DNA of 35,045 nucleotides, from the NCBI RefSeq assembly GCF_937958065.1, contig NZ_CALFXI010000031.1, forward strand, positions 1 to 35,045, in the 5' to 3' direction. The notes beneath the pieces are model-generated. The model was not told where the DNA came from and did no database searches. It worked only from the letters and a program-made list of their open reading frames with translations. The DNA comes from an uncultured Steroidobacter sp. (GTDB taxonomy: Bacteria > Pseudomonadota > Gammaproteobacteria > Steroidobacterales > Steroidobacteraceae). A program made the position numbers and the translations under genes. Every line of letters begins with the position of its first letter. Position 1 is the stretch's first letter. Below, piece after piece: positions 7,462 to 15,662 of the stretch.

Positions 7462-9354
7462 ATGGCAGACCTATTGAACACCAGCATTTCCGGCCTGCTC
7501 GCGTTCCAGCGGGCGCTGGATATCACCAGCCATAACATCACCAACGCCAATACCCCGGGTTACAGCCGGCAACTGCCGGACTTCCAGACCCGCACACCGC
7601 AGTTCCTCGGCGGCAACTGGGTCGGCAGCGGCGCGGATGTCGCCGCCGTCAATCGCGCCTACGACAATTTCCTGTCCAGTCAGGCGCGCAGCGCCGCCAG
7701 CGCGTTCAACCAGTCCAACATGTACGCGACGCAGGCCTCGCGGATCAGCAATCTGTTCGGCGACTCGACCACCGGCTTGAGCGCGACCCTGCAGAAGTTC
7801 GTCAACTCCCTGCAGTCCGTCGCCGACTCGCCGAATTCGGTGGCCGCTCGCCAGACCATGCTCAGCGAGGCGCAGTCGCTGGTGGAGCGTTTGAAGGGCT
7901 ACGACGCGAGCTTGAAGAGCCTCGACGCGCAGGTGAACGCGTCCATCTCGACCGAAGCCGACACCATTACCTCGCTGGCACGCGGCATCGCCGATCTGAA
8001 CAAACAGATCGCCAGCGGTTACGCGCGCAGCGGCCAGGCGCCGAACGATCTGCTGGATCAGCGCGATCGCTTGATCGATCAGCTCTCGACGCACGTGAAC
8101 GTCAACGTCGTGCAGACCAACGACAATCAGCTGAACGTGTTCATCGGCAACGGTCAGCCGCTGGTGGTCGGCAGCGATCCGGCGAAAGTGGTCGCGACCA
8201 GCGATCCTTACGATCCGACGCGCAAGCGCCTGGCGGTGCAGTCGAGCGTCGGCACGATCGATATAACGGGCTCGGTGTCCGGCGGTACGTTGGGCGGCCT
8301 GCTCAGCTTCCGCTCGGAGATGCTGGATCCGGCGCGCAATACCATCGGCAAGATCAGCGTCGCGCTCGCCGATGTGATGAACGAGCAGCACAACGCCGGC
8401 ATGGATCTGAACGGCAACATGGGCGGAGACTTTTTCTCCGTCGGCGATGTTGTAGTCCGCGGGCACGTCAACAACACAGGCAACGCCAGCGCGACCGTCA
8501 CGCGTACCGACACAGGCGCGTTGACCAACACTGATTACATTCTCACGAACACTGCGGGCGGCTGGACCCTGCGCCGCGCCGACAACGGTGCCACGGTGCC
8601 GATGACCGGTACTGGCACGGCGGGCGATCCATTCGTGGTCGATGGCATGTCCATCGTCGTGAGCGGCACTGCGAACGTCGGCGACAGTCTGAAGATCATG
8701 CCGACCTCGGGCGCGGTGAGCTCGATGCAGGTATTGATCACCGATCCATCCGAGATCGCGGCCGCCGCACCGATTCGCGCGCAGGCAACTGCGGGCAACC
8801 AGGGCAATGCCACGATCAGCGCAGGCGAGGTGTTGAATCCCACCAACCCGGCGCTGCGCACCTCGGCGACGATCACCTTCACCAGCGCCACGACCTACAC
8901 GATCAGCGGCGATCCCACTGTCTACACGTACACGCCAGGCTCGAACATCGACGCCAACGGCTGGCGCGTGCAGATCAACGGCACGCCCGTGGCAGGCGAT
9001 TCCTTTACGGTCGGCGACAACAGCAACGGCACCGGCGACAACCGCAACATGCTGCTGCTGGCCGGTCTCATGAACGAGCCGGTGATGGACAACGGCACCA
9101 CGTCGCTGTCGCAAGGCATCGGCAAGTTCGTCGGCGACATCGGCGTCAAGACCAATCAGGCTCAAGTGACAGCTGCCGCGCAGAAGATCGTGGCCGAGGA
9201 AGCGCAGGATGCCATGCAGTCGGTGTCCGGCGTCAACCTCGATGAGGAAGCTGCCAACCTGCTGCGTTATCAGCAGGCTTACATGGCCATCTCGCAAATG
9301 ATCCGAGTCGCGGACAGCTGCTTCCAGTCCGTGCTCGATGCCACCCGCGGGTGA
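7462..9354 (+). CDS. flgK: Hook-filament junction protein FlgK
   Basis: FlgK (HAP1) is the first of two adaptor proteins between hook and filament. The 630-residue product starts MADLLNTSISGLLAFQRALD with SHNITNANTPGYSRQ, the axial-protein signature, and ends with VNLDEEAANLLRYQQAYMAI. It is longer than the ~550-residue enterobacterial protein. The extra length lies in the middle, where two beta-rich units of similar pattern appear (about residues 357-413 and 468-518), both ending in V/ISGT or INGTP, then GD and a hydrophobic strand. A third unit of this type is in FlgL. Export is by the flagellar type III system, helped by FlgN, which is not encoded here. Confidence 0.96.
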   Translation: MADLLNTSISGLLAFQRALDITSHNITNANTPGYSRQLPDFQTRTPQFLGGNWVGSGADVAAVNRAYDNFLSSQARSAASAFNQSNMYATQASRISNLFGDSTTGLSATLQKFVNSLQSVADSPNSVAARQTMLSEAQSLVERLKGYDASLKSLDAQVNASISTEADTITSLARGIADLNKQIASGYARSGQAPNDLLDQRDRLIDQLSTHVNVNVVQTNDNQLNVFIGNGQPLVVGSDPAKVVATSDPYDPTRKRLAVQSSVGTIDITGSVSGGTLGGLLSFRSEMLDPARNTIGKISVALADVMNEQHNAGMDLNGNMGGDFFSVGDVVVRGHVNNTGNASATVTRTDTGALTNTDYILTNTAGGWTLRRADNGATVPMTGTGTAGDPFVVDGMSIVVSGTANVGDSLKIMPTSGAVSSMQVLITDPSEIAAAAPIRAQATAGNQGNATISAGEVLNPTNPALRTSATITFTSATTYTISGDPTVYTYTPGSNIDANGWRVQINGTPVAGDSFTVGDNSNGTGDNRNMLLLAGLMNEPVMDNGTTSLSQGIGKFVGDIGVKTNQAQVTAAAQKIVAEEAQDAMQSVSGVNLDEEAANLLRYQQAYMAISQMIRVADSCFQSVLDATRG

Positions 9355-9367
9355 GCCCGGATGCCTT

Positions 9368-9394
9368 TTTGAAGACACTCAACGTGTCTTCAAA
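9368..9394. other. Perfect 11-bp hairpin between flgK and flgL
   Basis: TTTGAAGACAC and GTGTCTTCAAA flank a 5-base loop (TCAAC), in the 115-base gap between the flgK stop and the flgL start. No run of T follows on either strand, so an intrinsic terminator is unlikely; a processing or mRNA-stability element is possible. The rest of the gap holds no promoter I recognise. Confidence 0.6.
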
Positions 9395-9469
9395 CCGGGC
9401 GAACGCCGGTACACGGATGTAACGGCTGGCTAACGTTCCAGGGATGGCTGCTTGAGAAGAGGTTTGAAC

Positions 9470-10678
9470 ATGCGCATGTCCACTCTCGGCTTTTCGATGG
9501 GTTCGCTCAGCGCGATGCTGGAACAGCAGTCGGCGCTCGCGAAGCTGCAGAACCAGATGGCGCTCGGTCTGCGAGTCATCACACCGGCGGACGATCCGAT
9601 TGCTTACGTGCACATCCAGGAGCTGCAGCGCTCGCAGGCCGAGTCCGAGCAGTTCGCAAAGAACAGCACCATCGCGAAGAATCGTCTGAGCCTGGAAGAG
9701 CAGGCGTTCGTCGATACCGCGAACGTCATGACGCGCGTGCGCGAACTGGTGGTGCGGGCGGGCAATACGGCGACTTTGAGCAATGCCGATCGCGAATCGA
9801 TTGCGACCGAGCTGGCGCAGCGCCTGGACGAGCTGCAGGCCATCGCCAACCGCCAGGACGGCAACGGCGAATTTTTGTTCTCGGGCTACTCGACCCGCAC
9901 GCAGCCGTTCTCCGGCGGCAGCGGCACCCCGATCAACTACGTGGCCGACCAGGGCGCGCGGCAGCTGCAGATCTCCAGCACGCAACGCATTGCCGACAGT
10001 CACAACGGCTATGAAGTGTTCGTGAACATTCCCGAAGGCAATGGCACGTTCTCGACGGCCGTGAACATGAGCAACACCGGCTCGGGCGCCATCGACGTGG
10101 GCTCGGTGGTCGATCGGCCCAGCTGGGTGCCGGACGATTACACCATCACGTTCACCTCGCCGACCGAGTATGAAATCACCGATGGCGCCACCCCGGCGAA
10201 CGTGGTCCAGACCGGAACATATGCCGCAGGCAGCGCAATCACATTCAATGGCGTGAGTGTCACCATCACCGGCGCGCCCGCGGCCGGCGACACGTTCACC
10301 GTCAATCGCAGCCGTAACGAGAGCATCTTCGAGACGATTGGAAACATCGTCGACGTGCTCAGGCTGCCGGCCGGCGATGCAACATCGAATGCCAAGTTGT
10401 CGTCGTCGCTGCAGGGCGCCCTGCAGCAGCTGGATCAAGCGACCGATCATTTCCTCGGGGTGCGCGCGCAAGTGGGCGTTCGGCTGGCATCGATCGACGC
10501 CGCCGATGCGACGCGCGAAGCGATGGATATCGATACCGCGAGCGCGCTATCAGATCTGCGCGATCTGGACTATGCGCAGGCGCTCACAAAAATGAACCAG
10601 CAGCTGGTGGGGTTGCAGGCGGCGCAGCTGTCCTACAGCAAGATCTCCAACCTGTCGCTCTTCAATTACCTGCGTTAG
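9470..10678 (+). CDS. flgL: Hook-filament junction protein FlgL
   Basis: FlgL (HAP3) is the second hook-filament adaptor and is related to flagellin. The 402-residue product starts MRMSTLGFSMGSLSAMLEQQ and has the flagellin-like segment MALGLRVITPADDPIAYVHI. The C-terminus carries the second coiled-coil helix (LDYAQALTKMNQQLVGLQAA), ending SLFNYLR. I chose the ATG at 9470 because AGAAGAGG at 9456-9463 lies at the correct distance; the frame is open further upstream from a TTG at 9452. Residues about 223-279 form a beta-rich unit (YTITFTSPTEYEI ... NGVSVTITGAPAAGDTFTV) related to two units in FlgK. Confidence 0.95.
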   Translation: MRMSTLGFSMGSLSAMLEQQSALAKLQNQMALGLRVITPADDPIAYVHIQELQRSQAESEQFAKNSTIAKNRLSLEEQAFVDTANVMTRVRELVVRAGNTATLSNADRESIATELAQRLDELQAIANRQDGNGEFLFSGYSTRTQPFSGGSGTPINYVADQGARQLQISSTQRIADSHNGYEVFVNIPEGNGTFSTAVNMSNTGSGAIDVGSVVDRPSWVPDDYTITFTSPTEYEITDGATPANVVQTGTYAAGSAITFNGVSVTITGAPAAGDTFTVNRSRNESIFETIGNIVDVLRLPAGDATSNAKLSSSLQGALQQLDQATDHFLGVRAQVGVRLASIDAADATREAMDIDTASALSDLRDLDYAQALTKMNQQLVGLQAAQLSYSKISNLSLFNYLR

Positions 10679-10823
10679 TGCCGGGCCGTCATCGGAAGGG
10701 GCCTCGGCCGCTTTCGATCCTGAATCAGACGGCTGCTGCGCGGGCTTTTTACCCTTTGCGCGGCACTGTTAACAGTCTGTCCGTGACCGAGTCCTCAGTT
10801 TGCAGCGATATGGGAACACCCAC

Positions 10824-10850
10824 TCAAGTTCCCTCCAGGCGCACCGATAC
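10824..10850 (+). promoter_or_regulatory. FliA (sigma-28) promoter of fliC
   Basis: TCAAGTTC (10824-10831), eleven bases, then ACCGATAC (10843-10850) fits the sigma-28 consensus TAAAGTTT-N11-GCCGATAA in spacing and in the CCGATA core. It lies 100 bases before the fliC ATG. The 272-base gap between flgL and fliC otherwise holds no gene; an 84-codon open frame beginning at the flgL stop codon has no recognisable features. Confidence 0.8.
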
Positions 10851-10950
10851 AGGACTCGAACAGCAGTCCGGCGCACATCACGCCGTAAGTGCTGAGAGCA
10901 AGCCAGAGGACAGGGGTCCCGCGGCAAGGTAATCACCAGGAGTTAGATTC

Positions 10951-12378
10951 ATGGCACTTGTTATCAACACGAACGTGATGTCGCTGAACGCTCAGCGTAA
11001 CCTGTCGACATCCGCCAACCAGTTGGCGACCTCCCTGCAGCGCCTGTCTTCCGGTCTGCGCATCAACAGCGCGAAGGACGACGCCGCCGGTCTCGCCATT
11101 TCCGAACGTCTGACCTCGCAGATCAACGGCCTCACGGTCGCTGCTCGTAACGCGAACGACGGTATCTCGCTGGCGCAGACGGCCGAAGGCGACCTCGCCC
11201 AGATCGGCAACAACCTGCAGCGTATGCGCGAGCTGGCGGTGCAGTCCGCCAACGCGTCCAACAGCGCCTCCGACCGCGATGCGTTGAACGCCGAAGTGCA
11301 GCAGCTGGTCGAAGAAATCGACCGCGTCGCGCAGGCTTCCGCCTTCAACGGCGTGAAGCTGCTGGACGGTTCGTTCAGCGCCCAGACCTTCCAGGTCGGC
11401 GCGAATGCGACCGCCACCGACCAGATCACGGTCGCCTCGATCGCCAATGCCCGTTCGAGCGCGCTGGGTGCGTTCAACGGCTTCCAGGCGAACAACCAGG
11501 TCTTCACCACTGCCGGCACGTTCTCCATCGACACCGGCGGTGGCGCAGTGGAAATTGGGGGCGGTGCGTCGTTTTCGGATACGAAAGCGCTCGTGAATGC
11601 GATCAACTCGCAGGGCATCACCGGCCTGACCGCGCATGCCGACGCTACCACTGGCACCGGTACTCTGACGGGCGCTGGCACCGTGACCGCGGCTGGTACC
11701 TCGACGTTCACCCTCAACGGCATCCAGATCTCGGTCTCTACCTCGGCGAGCGATGCCAGCAACATTGCCAATACGGTCACCGCGATCAACGCGCAGTCCG
11801 CTGCTACGGGCGTGACGGCGACGGACACCGGCACGGGCCTGCGGTTGACGGCTGCCGATGGTCGTAACATCACGATTGCGAACTTCACGGGTGACAGCGG
11901 TGCGACTCTGGGCAATCTCGGCCTGGAAGGCCTGGACACCACCACCCGCGCGACGTTCGACATCAGCTACGTTGCTCCGAATGACGTGACGGGAATCACT
12001 TTCGGCGGCACGGCGGTCACCGATCTGGGTACTGCCGAGAACGAAGTGACGCAGACCGGCACGGCCATCTCCGCCATCAACGTGTCGACTGCCGAGAACG
12101 CGCGTAACGCGCTCGCCTCGATCGACGCCGCGCTGAGCCAGATCAGCGGCGCGCGCGCTTCGCTCGGTGCTACGCAGAACCGCTTCCAGTCGGTCGTCGC
12201 CTCGCTGCAGACCACTGCCGAGAACTTGACTGCTTCGCGCAGCCGAATCCAGGACGCGGACTTCGCGTCTGAAACGGCCGCCATGACCAAGGCCCAGATC
12301 CTGCAGCAGGCGGGTACGGCGATGGTCGCGCAGGCGAACTCGGCTCCGCAGAACGTGCTCTCGCTGCTGCGCGGTTGA
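10951..12378 (+). CDS. fliC: Flagellin FliC
   Basis: This is the filament subunit. The 475-residue product begins MALVINTNVMSLNAQRNLST and has the full conserved D0/D1 region, including SSGLRINSAKDDAAGLAISE and LQRMRELAVQSAN, the segment recognised by TLR5 in other flagellins. The C-terminal half of D0/D1 (ARASLGATQNRFQSVVASLQ ... SRIQDADFASETA ... NVLSLLRG) is intact. The middle (about 175-375) is the variable surface domain, rich in T, G, A and S, with a flagellin-IN-like unit around residues 250-310. A FliA promoter lies upstream, AGGAG precedes the ATG, and a strong hairpin follows the gene. It is the only flagellin in the window. Confidence 0.98.
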   Translation: MALVINTNVMSLNAQRNLSTSANQLATSLQRLSSGLRINSAKDDAAGLAISERLTSQINGLTVAARNANDGISLAQTAEGDLAQIGNNLQRMRELAVQSANASNSASDRDALNAEVQQLVEEIDRVAQASAFNGVKLLDGSFSAQTFQVGANATATDQITVASIANARSSALGAFNGFQANNQVFTTAGTFSIDTGGGAVEIGGGASFSDTKALVNAINSQGITGLTAHADATTGTGTLTGAGTVTAAGTSTFTLNGIQISVSTSASDASNIANTVTAINAQSAATGVTATDTGTGLRLTAADGRNITIANFTGDSGATLGNLGLEGLDTTTRATFDISYVAPNDVTGITFGGTAVTDLGTAENEVTQTGTAISAINVSTAENARNALASIDAALSQISGARASLGATQNRFQSVVASLQTTAENLTASRSRIQDADFASETAAMTKAQILQQAGTAMVAQANSAPQNVLSLLRG

Positions 12379-12420
12379 TGAGTGATCGATGAACAGGCTT
12401 GACGCAAGTCAGGTCGAAGC

Positions 12421-12454
12421 GGGCGGGGAGATCGCAAGATCTCCCCGCTCGCCG
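12421..12454 (+). terminator. Probable hairpin terminator after fliC
   Basis: An 11-bp perfect stem (GCGGGGAGATC / GATCTCCCCGC, 12425-12435 and 12440-12450) with a GCAA tetraloop extends to about 15 bp with one G-U pair. The following T content is poor (GTCATTTCC), so termination may be partial, or the stem may protect the fliC mRNA 3' end. I see no separate promoter for fliD downstream, which fits partial read-through. Confidence 0.65.
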
Positions 12455-12576
12455 TCATTTCCGCAGCCGACCACGGCTGCCGAAGTGGCGCGTGTGCAAG
12501 GGGCGGCGCAGAACCCGGGCGGCGAGGCGCCCACCGGTCCGATCGATCGGACCGTGTAACGAACAAGGAACAGACA

Positions 12577-13953
12577 ATGGCAACTTCAGGTGTGGTGGGC
12601 GGCTCGACGATCGATGTGAACAGCCTGGTGTCCCAGCTGGTCGCGGCCGAACGCAAACCGCTGGACGATCAGCTGGCGCGTGCTGTTTCCAAGAACACCC
12701 TGAAGATTTCCGCCACCAGTGCCTTGCTGGGCGCGCTGTCTTCATTTCAGACGGCCTTGAATGGGCTGAAGACCACGAACGTATTCAGCGGTCGCTCCAC
12801 CACCAGCACCAATAAAGACATCGTGACCGCCACCGCCACGGCCACGGCCGCGCCGGGGCGCTACGATATCCAAGTCGAGCGGCTCGCAAGCTCGCAACAG
12901 ATTTCCTCGACGGCGTTCGCCGGCGGCGCCACCACGGTGGTCGGCACCGGCACCCTGACGTTGTCGCTCGGCGGAACCAGTTTCTCGGTCAACATCGCCG
13001 ATCCCGCCAACACGCTGGCCGACATTCGCCATGCCATCAACGCGGCGGCCGACAATCCCGGCATCAGCGCGGCGATCGTCAATGCGGCGGACGGCGCGCA
13101 CCTGGTGCTCACCTCGACCAAGACCGGCGCCGCCAACGCGATTGAAGTGACCCAGACGGGCACGTTGTCGGCACTCGAGTACACGAGCACCAACCAGGCA
13201 AACTACACGCAGCTGCGCGCGGCGCAGGATGCGCTGGCGACTGTGGCCGGTTACGAAGTGACCAGCGAAACGAACACTCTGGCGAGCGTGATCGACGGTG
13301 TGTCGTTGAACCTGGCCTCGGCTTCGCCGGGTACGACCGTCAGCATCGAAGTGGGCTATGACAAGGCCGCGGCGAAGGACAAGATCAATGCTTTCGTGAC
13401 TGCGTACAATTCACTGCGCAGCATGATGACGCGCCTCGGCGGCTACGACTCCGCCAGCAAGACCGCCGGCCCGCTGCTCGGCGATTCGATCCTGAGCGGC
13501 ATCGACGCGGAAATTCGTCGTACGCTGTCCACGCCGGTGACCGAAGCCGGCGCGTTCGCACAGACGCTCTCAGCCATCGGCGTCAATTCCTCGGCGAAGG
13601 ATGGCACGCTCTCCATCGATGCCAGCAAGCTCGATGAAGCGCTGGCCAACGACTTCGACGGAGTGGCGCGGCTGTTCGGCAATCCCCAGACCGGCGTGGC
13701 TGCGAAGCTGCACGCCCAGATCAGCGATCATCTTGCCGATGGTGCCGCCATCGACTCGCGCAGCAAGAGCCTGCAGGACGAGCAGCGCGCGCTGACCAAG
13801 AAGAAGGACGATATCGACGTTCGCATGGCGATCGTCAGGCAAACGTACATGAAGCAGTTCACCCGACTCGACACGCTGCTATCGAGCCTGTCCGCGACCT
13901 CCGCCTACCTGTCGCAACAGATCGATTCGCTGCCGGGCTGGTCGACGAAGTAA
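12577..13953 (+). CDS. fliD: Filament cap protein FliD
   Basis: FliD (HAP2) forms the cap at the filament tip and folds incoming flagellin. The 458-residue product begins with a short disordered start, then STIDVNSLVSQLVAAERKPL, the conserved FliD N-terminal domain. Residues about 125-190 form a flagellin-IN unit (TLTLSLGGTSFSVNIADPAN). The C-terminal FliD_C domain includes INAFVTAYNSLRSMMTRLGG and ends with the coiled coil and MKQFTRLDTLLSSLSATSAY. AAGGAACAGAC precedes the ATG. It lies between flagellin and its chaperone gene fliS, the usual place. Confidence 0.96.
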   Translation: MATSGVVGGSTIDVNSLVSQLVAAERKPLDDQLARAVSKNTLKISATSALLGALSSFQTALNGLKTTNVFSGRSTTSTNKDIVTATATATAAPGRYDIQVERLASSQQISSTAFAGGATTVVGTGTLTLSLGGTSFSVNIADPANTLADIRHAINAAADNPGISAAIVNAADGAHLVLTSTKTGAANAIEVTQTGTLSALEYTSTNQANYTQLRAAQDALATVAGYEVTSETNTLASVIDGVSLNLASASPGTTVSIEVGYDKAAAKDKINAFVTAYNSLRSMMTRLGGYDSASKTAGPLLGDSILSGIDAEIRRTLSTPVTEAGAFAQTLSAIGVNSSAKDGTLSIDASKLDEALANDFDGVARLFGNPQTGVAAKLHAQISDHLADGAAIDSRSKSLQDEQRALTKKKDDIDVRMAIVRQTYMKQFTRLDTLLSSLSATSAYLSQQIDSLPGWSTK

Positions 13954-13977
13954 CGGTGCAACCGCGGTTTCGGCGCC

Positions 13978-14004
13978 TCAAGTAAGCACGTCGGGCGCCG
14001 TTAT
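13978..14004 (+). promoter_or_regulatory. Candidate FliA (sigma-28) promoter of fliS
   Basis: TCAAGTAA (13978-13985), eleven bases, then GCCGTTAT (13997-14004) matches the FliA consensus with correct spacing and one change in the CCGATA core. Transcription would begin near 14011, just before the fliS start codons, and would serve fliS, the fliT-like gene and the PilZ gene. Confidence 0.65.
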
Positions 14005-14034
14005 CTCCACCAAGGATCGATGGAGCATTCGAGC

Positions 14035-14439
14035 ATGCTGGGTTACGCAAAATCGTCGAATCTGGCCGCCTATCAGAGCGCCGCAGCTCATGGTGGCGTG
14101 GCGGCTTCGGACCCGCATCGCTTGATCGTGATGTTGCTGGATGGCGCGCTCGAACGCATCGCAACCGCGCGTGGCTGCATGCAGCGGAACGAGACGTCCG
14201 AGAAGGCACGGCTGATCAATCGCGCCATGTCCATCATCGGTGAGCTGCGCAACAGTCTGGATCTGCGCAATGGCGGACAGATCGCCGCCAATCTCGCCGA
14301 GCTGTACGACTACATGTGCCGCCGCCTGCTGCTCGCCACCACCGAAAACAAGGTGGAGATGCTCGACGAAATCAGCACGCTCCTGCACGAGATCCGCAAT
14401 GCCTGGCTGGCGATCGCTCCGGAGGGCCGTGGCCGATGA
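14035..14439 (+). CDS. fliS: Flagellin export chaperone FliS
   Basis: FliS binds the C-terminal D0 helix of flagellin in the cytoplasm, stops premature polymerisation and delivers it to the export gate. The product is an all-helical protein of 134 residues with the family segment SDPHRLIVMLLDGALERIAT and a later helix ELYDYMCRRLLLATTENKVE. Two starts are possible: ATG at 14020 (AAGGA only three bases away) or ATG at 14035 (GGAG nine bases away). I prefer 14035 because the predicted sigma-28 start point near 14011 would leave almost no leader for 14020. Its stop overlaps the next ATG (ATGA), so the two are translationally coupled. Confidence 0.93.
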   Translation: MLGYAKSSNLAAYQSAAAHGGVAASDPHRLIVMLLDGALERIATARGCMQRNETSEKARLINRAMSIIGELRNSLDLRNGGQIAANLAELYDYMCRRLLLATTENKVEMLDEISTLLHEIRNAWLAIAPEGRGR

Positions 14440-14780
14440 GCTCGATCATTGCTGATGGAGTGCTGGCCGCGACTCACAAGCTGGTCCACCAGGCCATGAC
14501 CGGCCAATGGCAAGAGGTGCCCAAAACGGTCCAGGAGCGCCGTGAGCTGCTCGAGAATCTGTCGGCGTCCGCGTCGCCGCAGGACCGGCAATGGCTGGGC
14601 GCGCTCCAGCAGGCGATGGCGGAATCGGATGCGGCCGTGGCGAAGATCGCACCGGCGAACGTATCGACTCACTTTCATGGTCAGGTACAGGCACAGGGAA
14701 CGGTCGCGAACGGCGCGCTCGAGACGCCCGACCCGGCTGCGGTGGACAGCATGATGGAGCTGCTCAGACAGAGCAGATAG
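14436..14780 (+). CDS. fliT: FliT-like flagellar chaperone
   Basis: A 114-residue, mainly helical protein directly after fliS, overlapping it by four bases. The segment LVHQAMTGQWQEVPKTVQER, then RELLENLSA, is the pattern of FliT, a chaperone for the cap protein FliD and, in enterobacteria, a brake on FlhDC. The C-terminal 40 residues are rich in A, Q and G and look flexible. FliT sequences diverge strongly, so the assignment rests on position, size and the GxW-x-ER pattern. In this type of cascade there is no FlhDC, so a regulatory role like that of Salmonella FliT is not expected. Confidence 0.7.
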   Translation: MSSIIADGVLAATHKLVHQAMTGQWQEVPKTVQERRELLENLSASASPQDRQWLGALQQAMAESDAAVAKIAPANVSTHFHGQVQAQGTVANGALETPDPAAVDSMMELLRQSR

Positions 14781-14785
14781 CCGCT

Positions 14786-15352
14786 ATGTACGAAGGATTG
14801 GACACGGTCATTCTGTACGAAGAGCTCGCCTACGAAGACGTGTTGCCGGTGGCATGGAGGCCGCTGCCCGAACCTTTCGATCCCGCCATCGTCAGCAGCT
14901 TCGCCGATCGCAACCTGCGCGTGTTGCAGGCGGTCGCCGCGCTCGATGAGCACGGCCAGATCGAAAAGCCCGACGAGAGCTCGCCGCATGCCGCCGACAT
15001 CCTGCGGCTGGAAATGAAAGTGAATCTGTTGCTGGACATGGTCGGTGCGCTGCTGATCGCCAGCCGTCCGCGCCCCAAGCCGGCTGCCGTGCGTTTCAAT
15101 GCGCTCGGCGGTGTGTTCCAAGGCTCGTCACCGTTCCCGCCGCTGGGCAACCAGGGCGTGCTCGAGGTCTACCTGCGCGATTGCGTCGCCGATCCGTTGC
15201 GGCTGTTCGGCCGCATCGCTTCGGTCACGCCCGATGGCAAGGTCAAGGTGCGCTTCGTCCCTCCGGGGGAGAACATTTCGGACCTGCTCGAGAAGCTCGC
15301 GTTCCGCAAGCATCGCCGGCAGGTCGCGGGCGTGCGCCAGCCCAAAAAGTAA
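14786..15352 (+). CDS. Atypical PilZ-domain protein
   Basis: A 188-residue protein with an N-terminal part MYEGLDTVILYEELAYEDVL and a helical middle (RLEMKVNLLLDMVGALLIAS), followed by a PilZ-like beta barrel from about residue 95 (VRFNALGGVFQ ... LEVYLRDCVADPLRLFGRIA ... GKVKVRFVPPGENISDLLEK). I see no canonical RxxxR and D/NxSxxG c-di-GMP-binding pair, so it resembles the non-canonical, tetramer-forming PilZ type known from Xanthomonas flagellar clusters. The long middle helix would be the oligomerisation element of that type. It lies 5 bases after the fliT-like gene and before fleQ, which suggests a role in flagellar control. Ligand binding cannot be judged from the sequence. Confidence 0.75.
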   Translation: MYEGLDTVILYEELAYEDVLPVAWRPLPEPFDPAIVSSFADRNLRVLQAVAALDEHGQIEKPDESSPHAADILRLEMKVNLLLDMVGALLIASRPRPKPAAVRFNALGGVFQGSSPFPPLGNQGVLEVYLRDCVADPLRLFGRIASVTPDGKVKVRFVPPGENISDLLEKLAFRKHRRQVAGVRQPKK

Positions 15353-15662
15353 TCCTCATCACCGCCCGGCCGTTGAGTTGGCAAGTGTTGTCACACCACC
15401 AAGTGTGACGCGCATCGCACCCCATTTGCGCGCGTCCCGATTTCGGTACTGCCTGGCCGCCGCAAAAGTGCGCGCCAGTGCGCATTTCTTCGCGCTCGAC
15501 ACCCTGGTTTATTGAGCACCTCCCTGAGCCGGGCGCCAAATTTCTGGCAGCAGTTCACGCACGGGAGGCGTTCAGGGATAGTCTGATAGAGCCCTTCGTT
15601 GCCACGTCCAGAATGCCTCGCAGGCAGACCAAGAAACACGCGTCTCGGCGCGAGGCATAAGA
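15353..15662. other. 310-base gap before the FleQ-like gene, with a GTCACAC inverted repeat
   Basis: No gene is supported here. The clearest structure is GTCACAC (15390-15396), six bases, then GTGTGAC (15403-15409), a perfect 7-bp inverted repeat that could be an operator. A smaller inverted repeat, TGCGC-GCCAGT-GCGCA, lies near 15468-15483. No sigma-54 or sigma-28 match was found. The master regulator gene is therefore probably read from a sigma-70-type promoter, but I cannot point to convincing -35 and -10 boxes. Confidence 0.45.

Noticed and set aside
10678..10932. 84-codon open frame between flgL and fliC
   Set aside because: It begins at the flgL stop region, crosses the FliA promoter of fliC, has no clear ribosome site and no recognisable features.
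11676..11692. TGGCACCGTGACCGC within fliC, with N10 spacing
   Set aside because: The -12 half is CCGC, not TTGC, and it lies inside the variable part of the flagellin gene; chance match.
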